This document shows, piece by piece, positions 11,001 to 17,192 of a stretch of 64,000 nucleotides of DNA. Source of the stretch: Mycobacterium rhizamassiliense (GTDB taxonomy: Bacteria; Actinomycetota; Actinomycetes; Mycobacteriales; Mycobacteriaceae). The notes under the pieces are model-generated. The model saw only the letters and a program-made list of their open reading frames with translations. It searched no databases and was not told where the DNA came from. Where the stretch lies: positions 3,706,315 to 3,770,314 of the forward strand of contig NZ_LT721901.1 of assembly GCF_900157375.1 (NCBI RefSeq), written 5' to 3'. The translations under genes were made by a program, and so were the position numbers. The stretch's first letter is position 1. Each line of letters opens with the position of its first letter.

Positions 11001-11316
11001 CAAGTTCCCGCTCAAGGCCGGGATGTTGACCAGCCTCGGGTTCGGTCACGTGTCCGGCCTGGTCGCGCTGGTCCACCCGCAGGCGTTCATCGCCTCGCTG
11101 GACCCGGAGCAGCGCGAGGACTACCGCGAGCGTGCCGATGCTCGTCTGCTGGCCGGCCAACGCCGGCTGGTGTCGGCGATCGCCGGCGGCGAGCCGATGT
11201 ACCAGCGGCCGCCGGACCGTCGCTTCGACCACGACTCACCGGAGAAGCGTCAGGAGGCCATGATGCTGTTGAACGAGGCCGCCCGGCTGGGTGAAGACGA
11301 GGCCTACACCGGATGA
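2089..11316 (+). CDS. fas: Type I fatty acid synthase (FAS-I)
   Basis: A 3075-residue multifunctional synthase that makes C16-C26 acyl-CoAs in the cytosol. The short products prime FAS-II/mycolate synthesis and the long ones supply the mycolate alpha branch. Domains in order: acetyl/acyltransferase with GHSQG (Ser about 149); FMN enoyl reductase beginning around LLAGMTPTT (about 420); MaoC-type dehydratase with GDHNPIHTD (about 1230); malonyl/palmitoyl transferase with CGHSVGEY (about 1438); an Ala/Pro/Glu-rich linker then ACP (DGASSRRNQ, Ser about 1810); ketoreductase with VTGASKGS (about 2125); ketosynthase with Cys about 2726 (VAACATAA) and later His motifs (SKHDTS, TGHAKGG). GTG 2089 was chosen because it follows GGGAGA by 8 nt and gives the MTIHEH start of the M. 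tuberculosis protein (3069 aa). acpS follows after 28 bp, presumably in the same operon. Confidence 0.97.
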   Translation: MTIHEHGRVSADRDGSGPQSTHALVDRLAAGEPYAVAFGGQGSAWLETLEELVSSAGIETDLATLVGEVELLLEPVAKELVVVRPIGFEPLRWVRALAAEDPVPSDKHLTSAAVSVPGVLLTQIAAIRALSRQGLDLVETPPVAVAGHSQGVLAVEALKAGGARDVELLAMAQLIGAAGTLVARRRGISILGDRSPMVSVTNADPERIRHLLEEFAQDVRTVLPPVLSIRNGRRSVVITGTPEQLSRFELYCQQISEKEEADRKNKLRGGDVFAPVFDAVQVEVGFHTPRLADGIDIVGNWAEKVGLDVELARHLTDAILVSGVDWVEEITRVHDAGARWILDLGPGDILTRLTAPVIRGLGVGIVPAATRGGQRNLFTVGATPEVARAWSSYAPTAVRLPDGRVKLSTKFTRLTGRSPILLAGMTPTTVDAKIVAAAANAGHWAELAGGGQVTEEIFADRTDQLSGLLEPGRTYQFNTLFLDPYLWKLQVGGKRLVQKARQSGAAVDGLVISAGIPDLEEAVDLIHELNDVGISHVVFKPGTIEQIRSVIRIATEVATKPVIVHIEGGRAGGHHSWEDLDDLLLATYSELRSRANITVCVGGGIGTPERAAEYLSGRWSQSYGFPSMPIDGILVGTAAMATLEATTSPSVKRMLVETNGTDQWIGAGKAQGGMASSRSQLGADIHEIDNSASRCGRLLDEVAGDADAVAERRDEIIAAMANTAKPYFGDVKEMTYLQWLRRYVELAIGEGDSTADTASPGSPWLADTWRDRFQQMLQRAEARLHAQDHGPIDTLYNDEALLENPEAAIAALLAGYPDADTAVLHPADVPFFVTLCKTLGKPVNFVPVIDKDVRRWWRSDSLWQAHDARYDADQVCIIPGTAAVAGITRLDEPVGELLDRFEQAAVDEVLESGAEPKAVRSRRLGRPDVTGPLAVVLDAPDVLWAGRTTTNPVHRIAEPAEWLVHDGPESQRATHSSTGARLQVNPDGEHVVLSVPISGVWIDIPFTLRANTIDGGIPMVSTDDAATAMRAVLAIAAGVDGPEFLPPVTDGTATATVDWDPERVADHTGVTATFGEPLAPSLTTVPDALVGHCWPAVFATIGSAITEAGVPVVEGLLSLVHLDHAADMVGRLPATPAQLTVAATASAAIDTDMGRVVPVSVTVTGPDGATIATLAERFAILGRTGAAELTDPVRAGGAVSENATDTPRRRRRDVSITSPVDMRPFAVVSGDHNPIHTDRAAALLAGLESPIVHGMWLSAAAQHAVTAADGQARPPARMVGWTARFLGMVRPGDQVDFRVDRVGIDQGAEILEVTAKIGTDLVMSATARLAAPRTVYAFPGQGIQHKGMGMEVRARSKAARKVWDTADKFTRDTLGFSVLHVVRDNPTSIIASGVHYNHPEGVLYLTQFTQVAMATVAAAQVAEMREQGAFVEDAIACGHSVGEYTALACVTGIYKLEALLEMVFHRGSKMHDIVPRDELGRSNYRLAAIRPSQIDLPDDEVTDFVAEIAANTGEFLEIVNFNLRGSQYAIAGTVRGLEALEAEVERRREISGGKRSFILVPGIDVPFHSRVLRVGVADFRRSLERVMPRDKDPDIIIGRYIPNLVPRPFTLDRDFIQEIRDLVPAEPLDEILADYDSWLRDRPRDMARTVLIELLAWQFASPVRWIETQDLLFIEEAASGLGVERFVEIGVKTAPTVAGLAANTLKLPEYAHSTVEVLNAERDAAVLFANDTDPEPEPDDASEPAAESAAAEGAASVQAAPAPTPTAPSGAAPDDIGFDAADATLALIALSAKMRIDQIEQLDSIESITDGASSRRNQLLVDLGSELNLGAIDGAAEADLAGLRAQVTKLARTYKPYGPVLSDAINDQLKTVLGPSGKRPAAITERVTKTWELGAGWAKHVTVEVALGTREGTSVRGGAMGHLHEGALTDAGSVDKVVDAAVAAVAARQGISVALPSAGGGGGATVDAAALSEFTDQITGRDGVLASAARLVLGQLGLDEPAGALPAATDAELIDLVTGELGADWPRLVAPVFDSKKAVVFDDRWASAREDLVKLWLSDEGDIDSDWLRLSERFEGAGHVVATQATWWQGKSLAAGRQIHASLYGRIAAGAENPDPGPHSSEIAVVTGASKGSIAASVAARLLDGGATVIATTSKLDEERLAFYRALYRDHARYGATLWVLAANMASYSDIDALVEWVGNEQIESLGPQSIHVKDAQTPTLLFPFAAPRVVGDLSEAGSRSEMEMKVLLWAVQRLIAGLSTIGAERDIASRLHVVLPGSPNRGMFGGDGAYGEAKSALDALVSRWHAESSWAARVSLAHALIGWTRGTGLMGHNDAIVTAVEEAGVTTYSTDQMAAMLLSLCDVESKVAAAGKPIEADLTGGLGEANLDMAELAAKAREQATSASDDEAEDTAAEGTIAALPSPPRGYTPAPPPEWDDLDVDPADLVVIVGGAELGPYGSSRTRFEMEVDNELSAAGVLELAWTTGLIRWEDDPQPGWYDTASGDLVDEAELVERYHDAVVERTGIREFVDDGAIDPDHASPLLVSVFLDKDFSFVVSSEADARAFAEFDPEHTAIRPVPDSADWQVVRKAGTEIRVPRKTKLSRTVGAQIPTGFDPTVWGISPDMASSIDRVAVWNIIATVDAFLSAGFSPTELMRWVHPSLVASTQGTGMGGMTSMQTMYHGNLLGRNKPNDILQEVLPNVVAAHVVQSYVGSYGSMIHPVAACATAAVSVEEGVDKIRLGKAELVVTGGLDDLTLEAIIGFGDMAATADTEMMRGRGVHDSKFSRPNDRRRLGFVEAQGGGTILLARGDLALKMGLPVLAVVAYAQSFGDGVHTSIPAPGLGALGAGRGGKDSVLARELAKLGVGADDIAVISKHDTSTLANDPNETELHERLADSLGRSEGAPLFIVSQKSLTGHAKGGAAVFQMMGLCQMLRDGVIPPNRSLDCVDDELAGSAHFVWVRDTLRLGGKFPLKAGMLTSLGFGHVSGLVALVHPQAFIASLDPEQREDYRERADARLLAGQRRLVSAIAGGEPMYQRPPDRRFDHDSPEKRQEAMMLLNEAARLGEDEAYTG

Positions 11317-11344
11317 CTTCGGTCATCCGTTAGCCTGGCTAGCC

Positions 11345-11743
11345 ATGGGCATCGTCGGAGTGGGGATCGACCTCGTCTCCATTCCTGATTTCGCTGAGCA
11401 GGTCGACCAGCCGGGAACGGCGTTTTCCGAGACGTTCACCCCTGGTGAGCGCCGCGACGCGTCGGACAAGAGTTCGTCGGCCGCACGCCACCTGGCGGCC
11501 CGCTGGGCGGCGAAGGAGGCCGTGATCAAGGCGTGGTCCGGATCGCGCTTCTCGCAGCGGCCGGTGTTGCGGGAGGACATCCACCGCGACATCGAAGTCG
11601 TCACCGACATGTGGGGACGGCCGCGGGTGCGGTTGACCGGCGACATCGCTAAGCATCTGGCCGACGTGACGATCCACGTCTCGCTGTGTCACGAGGGGGA
11701 CACCGCCGCCGCGGTGGCCATCCTCGAGACGACCGAGGGCTGA
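11345..11743 (+). CDS. acpS: Holo-[acyl-carrier-protein] synthase (4'-phosphopantetheinyl transferase)
   Basis: A 132-residue group I phosphopantetheinyl transferase that moves the 4'-phosphopantetheine arm of CoA onto the ACP serine. In mycobacteria its targets include AcpM and the ACP domain of FAS-I. The two metal/CoA motifs are visible: GVGIDLVSI with Asp9 and the WAAKEAVIKA block with Glu58 and the following Lys. The family is usually 120-135 residues, so it is complete. It begins 28 bp after the fas stop on the same strand, the conserved fas-acpS pair that lets the cell activate its own FAS-I. Sequence is almost identical to Rv2523c as I recall it. Confidence 0.96.
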   Translation: MGIVGVGIDLVSIPDFAEQVDQPGTAFSETFTPGERRDASDKSSSAARHLAARWAAKEAVIKAWSGSRFSQRPVLREDIHRDIEVVTDMWGRPRVRLTGDIAKHLADVTIHVSLCHEGDTAAAVAILETTEG

Positions 11744-11766
11744 ATCCCTCGACTAGCCTCGAGCCC

Positions 11767-13092
11767 ATGAGCGATCTGGTTGAGCGCGTCCGCGACGTGT
11801 TGCCGTCGGTCCGGAAAGACCTCGAGGACCTGGTGCGGATCGAGTCGGTGTGGGCCGACCCCGGCCGGCGCGACGAGGTGCACCGCAGTGCGCAGGCGCT
11901 GTCAGACCTGTTGTCGCAGGCCGGTTTTGGCGATGTCCGCATTGTCAGCGAGGGCGGGGCACCCGCGGTCATCGCCCATCATCCGGCGCCGGACGGCGCG
12001 CCCACCGTGCTGCTGTACGCGCACCACGACGTGCAACCCGAAGGCGACCGCGGCCAATGGCTCTCGGCGCCTTTCGAGCCGACCGAGCGCGACGGCCGGC
12101 TCTACGGCCGCGGCACCGCCGACGACAAGGCCGGAATCGCAACGCATTTGGCGGCGTTCCGGGCGCACGGCGGCCAACCGCCGGTCGGGGTCACCGTCTT
12201 CGTGGAGGGCGAGGAGGAGTCCGGCTCACCGTCCCTGGGGCGCCTGCTCGCCGCGCACCGCGACGCGCTGGCCGCCGACGTGATCGTCATCGCCGACTCC
12301 GACAACTGGAGCACCGAGACGCCGTCGCTGACGGTCACACTGCGCGGCCTGGTCGATTGTGTGGTCGAGGTCGCCACGCTGGATCACGGGCTGCACTCCG
12401 GCATCTGGGGCGGTGTGGTTCCCGACGCGCTGAGCGTGCTGGTGCGGCTGCTGGCCAGCCTGCACGACGACGAGGGCAACGTGGCCGTGGCAGGGCTGCA
12501 CGAGAGCACGGCGGCCGACGTCGACTACCCGCCCGAGCGGGTCCGGGCGGACTCCGGTCTGCTCGACGGGGTGTCGGAGATCGGCTCGGGTTCGGCGCCG
12601 CAGCGGCTGTGGGCCAAGTCCGCCATCACGGTGATCGGCATCGACACCACGCCCGTCGACAAGGCGTCGAACACGCTGATCCCGCGGGCCCGGGCCAAGA
12701 TCAGCATGCGCGTGGCCCCCGGCGGCGACGCCGCGGAACACCTGGACGCGCTGACCGCTCACCTCGAGCAGCACACGCCGTGGGGCGCGCAGCTGGCGGT
12801 CACCCGCGGCGACGTCGGCGAGCCCTACGCCATCGACGCCAGCGGCCCGGTCTACGACGCCGCGCGGGCCGCGTTTCGCCAGGGCTGGGGCGTGGACGCC
12901 ATCGACATGGGCATGGGCGGCTCGATCCCGTTCATCGCCGAGTTCGCTGCGGCGTTCCCGCAGGCCAAGATCCTGGTGACCGGCGTCGAGGACCCCGCGA
13001 CGCAGGCCCACAGCATCAACGAGAGTCTGGACCTGGGCGTGCTGGAACGCGCGGCCATCGCCGAGGCGCTGCTGCTGGCCAACCTGGCCTAG
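11767..13092 (+). CDS. M20-family metallopeptidase/dipeptidase (Rv2522c-like)
   Basis: A 441-residue cytosolic M20 zinc peptidase (dipeptidase, DapE or ArgE superfamily). The metal-ligand motifs appear in order: AHHDVQPEGD (His86, Asp88), GRGTADDKAG (Asp about 119), EGEEESGS (the catalytic/ligand Glu pair at 149-150), IADSDNW, and a late QAHSINE His. The lid-domain motif LDHGLHSGIWGG is also present. ATG 11767 was chosen because it lies 23 bp after acpS; an earlier in-frame start would overlap acpS. The substrate cannot be read from sequence. The gene ends in a 4-base convergent overlap with the Ddn-like gene on the other strand. It is the orthologue of Rv2522c, which sits beside acpS in M. 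tuberculosis too. Confidence 0.88.
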   Translation: MSDLVERVRDVLPSVRKDLEDLVRIESVWADPGRRDEVHRSAQALSDLLSQAGFGDVRIVSEGGAPAVIAHHPAPDGAPTVLLYAHHDVQPEGDRGQWLSAPFEPTERDGRLYGRGTADDKAGIATHLAAFRAHGGQPPVGVTVFVEGEEESGSPSLGRLLAAHRDALAADVIVIADSDNWSTETPSLTVTLRGLVDCVVEVATLDHGLHSGIWGGVVPDALSVLVRLLASLHDDEGNVAVAGLHESTAADVDYPPERVRADSGLLDGVSEIGSGSAPQRLWAKSAITVIGIDTTPVDKASNTLIPRARAKISMRVAPGGDAAEHLDALTAHLEQHTPWGAQLAVTRGDVGEPYAIDASGPVYDAARAAFRQGWGVDAIDMGMGGSIPFIAEFAAAFPQAKILVTGVEDPATQAHSINESLDLGVLERAAIAEALLLANLA

Positions 13093-13529
13093 CGCTTCGG
13101 TGTCAGCACCACAATCGGGATCGGGCGCGACGTCTGCTCCTGGTACCTGGCGTACTGGCCCCTGTTGACCTTGTTGACGATCTTGAAGAGCCGATCGTAG
13201 GCGGGATCGCCCGGCAGCACCGGCCGCGCGGTGGCGCCGAAACGCCTTGGGCCTACGTTGATTTCCACGTCCGGGCGAGCCTTCAAGTTGTGGTACCAGC
13301 CCGGCGATCGCGGCGCACCGCCGTTGGACGCGGTCACCAGGTAGTCGTCACCGTCACGGCCATAGGCCAGCGATGCCGCGCGCGGCTCACCGGTCTTCGC
13401 GCCCACCGTGTGCAGCAGCAAACTGGGAATCAGCATCATCCGGTGCCCGATCCAACCGTGGGTTCCCTTGTACACCCGGTCGTGGAACCGGATGAATCCG
13501 GCGAGCGCTTTTTCTGCGAAGGAACTCAT
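13089..13529 (-). CDS. F420-dependent Ddn-type nitroreductase/quinone reductase family protein
   Basis: A 146-residue split-beta-barrel protein of the deazaflavin-dependent nitroreductase (Ddn, F420H2-dependent quinone reductase) family. The core block TGEPRAASLAYGRDGDDY followed by VTASNGGAPRSPGWYHNL and ARPDVEI is the family's F420-binding signature. Family members (140-155 aa) reduce quinones or other electrophiles with F420H2 and are often membrane-associated. It is divergently placed from the P450 gene with a 116-bp shared upstream region, so the two may be controlled together. I do not recall this gene or the P450 at this position in M. tuberculosis, where bcp directly adjoins Rv2522c. 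The physiological substrate is unknown. Confidence 0.88.
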   Translation of the reverse strand: MSSFAEKALAGFIRFHDRVYKGTHGWIGHRMMLIPSLLLHTVGAKTGEPRAASLAYGRDGDDYLVTASNGGAPRSPGWYHNLKARPDVEINVGPRRFGATARPVLPGDPAYDRLFKIVNKVNRGQYARYQEQTSRPIPIVVLTPKR

Positions 13530-13645
13530 GCGGTCAGTATTGCCGAGTCGACTGGGCGACGGGCCCTCAGAATGCTTTCCGAGACCGACCGTCTCATTGC
13601 ATACTGCTTCTATACGCAGCGACGCGTGCGCAAGGAGGCGCCAAC
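13530..13645. promoter_or_regulatory. Divergent promoter region between the Ddn-like gene and the P450 gene
   Basis: 116 bp with divergent starts. Inside is an interrupted inverted repeat, GAGAC-n5-GTCTC (about 13579-13593), suitable for a dimeric repressor, then TA-rich -10-like sequence (CATACT, TATACG) at about 13599-13618 and the strong AAGGAGG ribosome-binding site of the P450 gene. No regulator gene lies next to it. The operator reading is an inference. Confidence 0.35.
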
Positions 13646-14998
13646 GTGACGACGGAAGACGTCAGCAAGGCCAACCGTTACCACTTTGATCGCCACACCC
13701 CGGAGTACCGCGAGCGGTTCACCGAGATCACCGAGGACATGCACGCCAAATGCCCGCTGGCCTGGACCGACACCTACGACGGGCATTGGGTGGCCGCCGG
13801 CAGCAGCGAAGTCTTCGAGCTCGCCCGCTGTCCGCAGGTGTCCAACGACCACGACGTCACCGGCGAAGGCACCGGCTACAAGGGCATCACCATTCCCACG
13901 CTGCCGCAGGGCACCGGCGTCCGCGGCGGCATGCTCGAGATGGACGAACCCGAGCACGGCGCCTACCGCGGCATCCTCAACCCCTACCTGTCGCCGGCGG
14001 CCGTCAGGCGCTGGGCGCCGTTCGTCGACGAGATCGTGCGGGCGAGCATCGATGAGAAAATCGAGGCCGGGCGGATCGACTTCGTCGACGACCTGGCGAA
14101 CGTCGTGCCCGCCGTCCTGACCCTGGCGATGATGGGCGTTCCGCTGAAGAAGTGGCAGCTCTATTGCGAGCCGGCCCACGCCAACGTCTACACCCCCGCT
14201 GATTCGCCGGATGCCCCAAGGGTTTTGGAGCAGACGATGGCGATGGGAGCCGACCTGTTCAACCATCTCCTCGAGATCCGCGAGAACCCGCGTCCCGGCT
14301 TGGTGGACGCGCTGGCACGGCTCGAGATCGACGGCGAGCCCGCCCCCGACGCCGAACTGCTCGGAATGCTCGGCCTGATCATCGGCGGGGGTTTCGACAC
14401 GACGACGGCGCTGACCGCGCACGCGCTCGAATGGCTGGGCGAGAATCCCGAGCAGCGCGAACTGCTGCGGCGGGAATCCGAAACTCTGCTCGACTCGGCG
14501 ACCGAAGAATTCCTGCGCTACTTCACCCCCGCGCCGGGGGATGGCCGCACCATCGCCGCCGATCTCGAAATCGCGGGCGCGCAATTCAAGGAGGGCGACC
14601 GCCTGTGGTTGTCCTGGGCGATGGCCAACCGCGATCCGGCGGTGTTCACCGACCCGAATCGATTGGACCTCGGGCGTAAGAACAATCGTCACTTCAGCTT
14701 CGGGCTCGGCGTCCACCGCTGCATCGGCTCCAACGTCGCGCGGGTGGTGTTCAAGTCGATGCTCATGGCGGTGCTGGACCGGATGCCGGACTACCGCTGC
14801 GAACCCGAGGGCACCGTGCACTACCCGACGATCGGCGTGATCCAGGGCATGCAGCACCTGCCGGCCACATTCACCCCCGGCAGGCGGCTCGGTCCGGGGA
14901 TCGACGAGACGCTGGAGAAGCTGCAGCGGGTGTGCGACGAGCAGGGGGTCGCGCGGCCGATCACCGAGTACAAAGAGGCCGCCGTCATCGGCGACTGA
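13646..14998 (+). CDS. Cytochrome P450
   Basis: A 450-residue soluble bacterial P450. The I-helix oxygen-activation segment is GGGFDTTT (about residues 248-255). The K-helix ExxR is EEFLR (about 286-290). The haem-ligand loop is FSFGLGVHRCIG, with the cysteine thiolate at about 359. Start is GTG 13646, preceded by a near-consensus AAGGAGG at 13630-13636. No ferredoxin or ferredoxin reductase gene is adjacent, so redox partners must be encoded elsewhere. The CYP family number and substrate cannot be assigned from reading alone. It faces the Ddn-like gene divergently. Its stop codon lies 8 bp before the duplicated bcp end, so before the insertion it was probably convergent with bcp. Confidence 0.92.
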   Translation: MTTEDVSKANRYHFDRHTPEYRERFTEITEDMHAKCPLAWTDTYDGHWVAAGSSEVFELARCPQVSNDHDVTGEGTGYKGITIPTLPQGTGVRGGMLEMDEPEHGAYRGILNPYLSPAAVRRWAPFVDEIVRASIDEKIEAGRIDFVDDLANVVPAVLTLAMMGVPLKKWQLYCEPAHANVYTPADSPDAPRVLEQTMAMGADLFNHLLEIRENPRPGLVDALARLEIDGEPAPDAELLGMLGLIIGGGFDTTTALTAHALEWLGENPEQRELLRRESETLLDSATEEFLRYFTPAPGDGRTIAADLEIAGAQFKEGDRLWLSWAMANRDPAVFTDPNRLDLGRKNNRHFSFGLGVHRCIGSNVARVVFKSMLMAVLDRMPDYRCEPEGTVHYPTIGVIQGMQHLPATFTPGRRLGPGIDETLEKLQRVCDEQGVARPITEYKEAAVIGD

Positions 14999-15005
14999 GG
15001 CGTCT

Positions 15006-15073
15006 GACTAGACCGACAGGTCGCGCCGGAGCTTGGCGACGTGGCCGGTGGCCTTCACGTTGTACTGCGCGAC
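15006..15073. repeat. Left copy of 68-bp direct repeat (orphan bcp 3' end, att-like)
   Basis: Matches 18126-18193 at 67 of 68 positions. Read on the minus strand it encodes the last 21 codons and stop of bcp, detached from any bcp gene. The single mismatch is C at 15056 against G at 18176. Confidence 0.9.
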
Positions 15074-15085
15074 ACTCCTAACAAC

Positions 15086-15418
15086 ATGGCCACGTCGCTA
15101 CGCGCCGTCGTCGACGCCCTCGTGCTGCACTGCCCGCCGCGTGGGGCCACGACGCAGACAAAGGTTGACGACGCCGAGTCCCGGCGGGTGCAGGGGTCCA
15201 ACAAGCAACCCCTGGCTATGCCCGAGCTTGTCGAGCTGCGCCAGTACCGGGCGCAGTTCGTGGCGCTGATCAAGCAACTAGACCTATTCCCGCCGCCTGA
15301 GGGCGACGAGGATGAGGGCGCAGGCATCCAACCGGATAGGCCGATGTTCCGCAGCGAGGCGGGTAGAGCCGCCGCAGCGCCCCGATGGGGCCACCGAAAC
15401 AGAGGGGCCACCAAGTGA
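15086..15418 (+). CDS. Small phage-like protein, possibly terminase-small-subunit-like (cassette A, gene 1)
   Basis: A 110-residue protein that starts 12 bp inside the left repeat. It contains a basic N-terminal half and a conserved C-terminal block: MPELVELRQYRAQF, a short helix ending LIKQLDLFPPP, an acidic linker, then GRAAAAPRWG. The same layout (MPEVDDLRKTQGLLL, LGMPDE, GRRGANARW) occurs in the gene at 16938-17192. Short actinophage small-terminase proteins of the P27 type have a comparable LRxxR...LGLP pattern, but I rate that as weak family evidence. It overlaps the next gene by 4 bases (GTGA), so the two are translationally coupled. It could be any small DNA-binding phage protein. Confidence 0.5.
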   Translation: MATSLRAVVDALVLHCPPRGATTQTKVDDAESRRVQGSNKQPLAMPELVELRQYRAQFVALIKQLDLFPPPEGDEDEGAGIQPDRPMFRSEAGRAAAAPRWGHRNRGATK

Positions 15419-15579
15419 GCAATCCCAAAATATTGCAGCGGGATCGCCGCAGGGGCAAGCACATACAGAAGCCGCCGACGCTGACGGTGGCCGAATACTA
15501 CCGGCGACTTCTGATGAGCCCAGGCTCTACGACGGCCCCGACTGTCGGTGACTACCGAAGGGAAGCAGGCGTCGATTGA
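15415..15579 (+). CDS. 54-residue hypothetical protein (cassette A, gene 2)
   Basis: Starts at GTG 15415, overlapping the previous stop as GTGA, and encodes 54 residues. The N-terminus is strongly basic (PKILQRDRRRGKHIQK). The C-terminus reads TLTVAEYYRRLL...TVGDYRREAG. That second half has a recognisable counterpart after the terminase-like gene at 16938-17192 (SIEDFYMAML...TYQDYLDWKAG), which suggests a duplicated two-gene unit. No known family. Both the GTGA overlap with the previous gene and the existence of a relative support it as real. Confidence 0.5.
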   Translation: MSNPKILQRDRRRGKHIQKPPTLTVAEYYRRLLMSPGSTTAPTVGDYRREAGVD

Positions 15580-15616
15580 CACCGCTTTGGAACGGCCCGC
15601 TGCCGCAAGCTACGCC

Positions 15617-16387
15617 TCACGGTGCAGCCGCAATTGCCTGCTCGGTGTCAACATCCCCGCCCGGAGAGGAGATGACCAGGCCAGCGCGGCTGACGTCGTA
15701 GCGTGTGCCATCGGTGTTACTCGCGGTAAAACCGTTTGCGGTCGCAAAGGCACTTGGCAGTTCGAGTTTCGCGTTGTCCTTCAGGCGCAGTCCCTTGTAG
15801 CTATAGGTTCCCGAGCCGTCGTCGCAGATCACCACCGCTGATTGAGCGGTACGGAGCATGAAGGCAGCACGGTAGGTGCAACGCGGACCACCGAGGAAGC
15901 CAGCGGCGTCTGTGCCGGGCATCGTGGCGGTGGCTCCGGGGTTCCAGGGCGGTTGCACGGCAGTAGCGCTACTTGGGGCCGACGCGAGAGACCATGTCTG
16001 ACAGTTCTCGGTGAGGAACGCCCGATCGGTGGAGAGGATGTCGACGGCTTGAGGACCGGTGCTGTTGTTGTTGTCGATGATGTCGCTGGTATCAAGGCTA
16101 CGCAGCCGCGCCCAGTAGCAGCGAGTGCCGCCAGGCGTCCGGTACATCCCCGGAAAGATGTCCACTCCGACTACGTACGTCCCGTCCCTGTCGATCACCG
16201 ACTTCGGTCCAGTCTGTGTTGAGGTGGCCGGCGGTGAGTATGTCCTCGTAGCCGAGGCGGCAGGCGGCGTCACCGTCACGGTTTTGGTCGAAGGGCCGGT
16301 CCCATTGGGCGCCGTAATGCCACATGCGGCGATAGTGCATGCACCGATAGCCAAGAGCGCCAAACGTTTTACGGGTTCGATTCGCAC
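15617..16387 (-). CDS. Secreted lipoprotein of the element
   Basis: A 256-residue predicted lipoprotein. GTG 16387 gives MRIEPVKRLALLAIGACTIAAC, a basic head, hydrophobic core and lipobox IAAC with Cys22. A Ser/Thr/Pro-rich spacer (about 25-65) leads to an exported domain containing GTYVVGVDIFPGMYRT, CYWARLRSLDTSDIIDNN and later CTYRAAF and GTYSYKGLRL. This GTYxVGxDIxPGxYR...CYWARL pattern is common in exported actinobacterial proteins of unknown function. The gene runs against the small-gene cassettes and is followed upstream by the DUF2510 gene on the same strand. As cargo of a mobile element it could be a surface or superinfection-exclusion protein, but that is inference only. Confidence 0.75.
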   Translation of the reverse strand: MRIEPVKRLALLAIGACTIAACGITAPNGTGPSTKTVTVTPPAASATRTYSPPATSTQTGPKSVIDRDGTYVVGVDIFPGMYRTPGGTRCYWARLRSLDTSDIIDNNNSTGPQAVDILSTDRAFLTENCQTWSLASAPSSATAVQPPWNPGATATMPGTDAAGFLGGPRCTYRAAFMLRTAQSAVVICDDGSGTYSYKGLRLKDNAKLELPSAFATANGFTASNTDGTRYDVSRAGLVISSPGGDVDTEQAIAAAP

Positions 16388-16458
16388 GCCCGCCGCGCCA
16401 ATTGTCTGGGAGGCGTTTGCGTTCGCTGTTGACCGAGGCACGTTTCTGCTTCGCCTAG

Positions 16459-16860
16459 TCAGGGCTGGTCGTGGTTGAACATGTGCGTGATCTCGTTCCT
16501 CTTCTGAGACAGCTGATTCTCGATGTAGAGGGCATTCGCGACAGAAAGCGCTAGGACCACGGCGGCAATGACGCGGACGCCTTTCGCAGCGCGCATGAAG
16601 TATGCAAGAGCTGTGCCAGCTGCTACGACCGCAACCCCGGTCCACACCGGCCCTGAACCGGTCAGGAGGCTGACCGATTGCATCGACATCACGAGCCCGA
16701 CGCCGACAAGCACACAGACGCCAATTGCAACGGCACGGTTCCTGTTGCTGGAGTTGTCGGGCGCGGCAGGTCCGCTCCATGCAGTGCCATCCCAGTAGAT
16801 CTGTTTCATAGGGTCCGACGGATCGGGATACCACCCCGGCGCAGGTGACGGTGCGGTCAT
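16459..16860 (-). CDS. DUF2510 membrane protein
   Basis: A 133-residue protein. The N-terminus carries a DUF2510 motif (PGWYPDPSDP, then YWDGTAWSG, residues 8-29), a Trp-rich module found on many actinobacterial membrane proteins. Three predicted transmembrane helices follow at about 42-62, 70-90 and 96-112, with a short charged C-terminal tail. ATG 16860 is preceded on the minus strand by GGGGGAGATGCA, a good ribosome-binding site. It lies 71 bp upstream of the lipoprotein gene on the same strand and the two probably form an operon. Function unknown. DUF2510 is thought to mediate protein contact at the membrane. Confidence 0.8.
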   Translation of the reverse strand: MTAPSPAPGWYPDPSDPMKQIYWDGTAWSGPAAPDNSSNRNRAVAIGVCVLVGVGLVMSMQSVSLLTGSGPVWTGVAVVAAGTALAYFMRAAKGVRVIAAVVLALSVANALYIENQLSQKRNEITHMFNHDQP

Positions 16861-16937
16861 TGCATCTCCCCCTTCTCCGAAACCCTCAGCAACATACAGG
16901 TTGAAGTCGGAAGAGTTGGCGAAAACGGGCCATCCAA

Positions 16938-17192
16938 TTGCTGACTGGTTTCGGCGCGTGTTTTCTGGCCGATGAAGTGGCGAGGCTGCGCCGGGTAGTA
17001 CGAGCTGCGGACGACGACACTCGGGTCCTCGGTTACAAAAAGCAGACTACCTCGATGCCCGAGGTTGACGACCTCCGTAAGACACAGGGCCTTCTGCTCT
17101 CGATGCTGAAATCGCTTGGTATGCCAGATGAGTCGATGACCGCGAGCGACTGCGGTAGACGCGGGGCTAACGCTCGATGGAATAGGAGATAG
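16938..17192 (+). CDS. Small phage-like protein (cassette B, gene 1), relative of 15086-15418
   Basis: An open frame of 84 residues from TTG 16938; a GTG near 16976 is an alternative start and the true one is uncertain. The C-terminal half, MPEVDDLRKTQGLLL, then LKSLGMPDE and GRRGANARW, parallels the protein encoded at 15086-15418. The stop is TAG at 17190, and the following sequence stays open in the same frame into the second degraded gene of the cassette. Either this is an old duplicate within the element, or two related elements recombined. No closer function can be given. Confidence 0.4.
   Translation: MLTGFGACFLADEVARLRRVVRAADDDTRVLGYKKQTTSMPEVDDLRKTQGLLLSMLKSLGMPDESMTASDCGRRGANARWNRR

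Noticed and set aside
8863..11232. A 789-codon minus-strand frame opposite the 3' part of fas
   Set aside because: Same reason: low-complexity composition and complete overlap with the ketosynthase and ketoreductase coding region.
11850..13649. A 599-codon plus-strand frame overlapping the M20 peptidase and the opposing Ddn-like gene
   Set aside because: Arg/Ala/Gly-rich translation with no motif; both overlapped genes have clear families.
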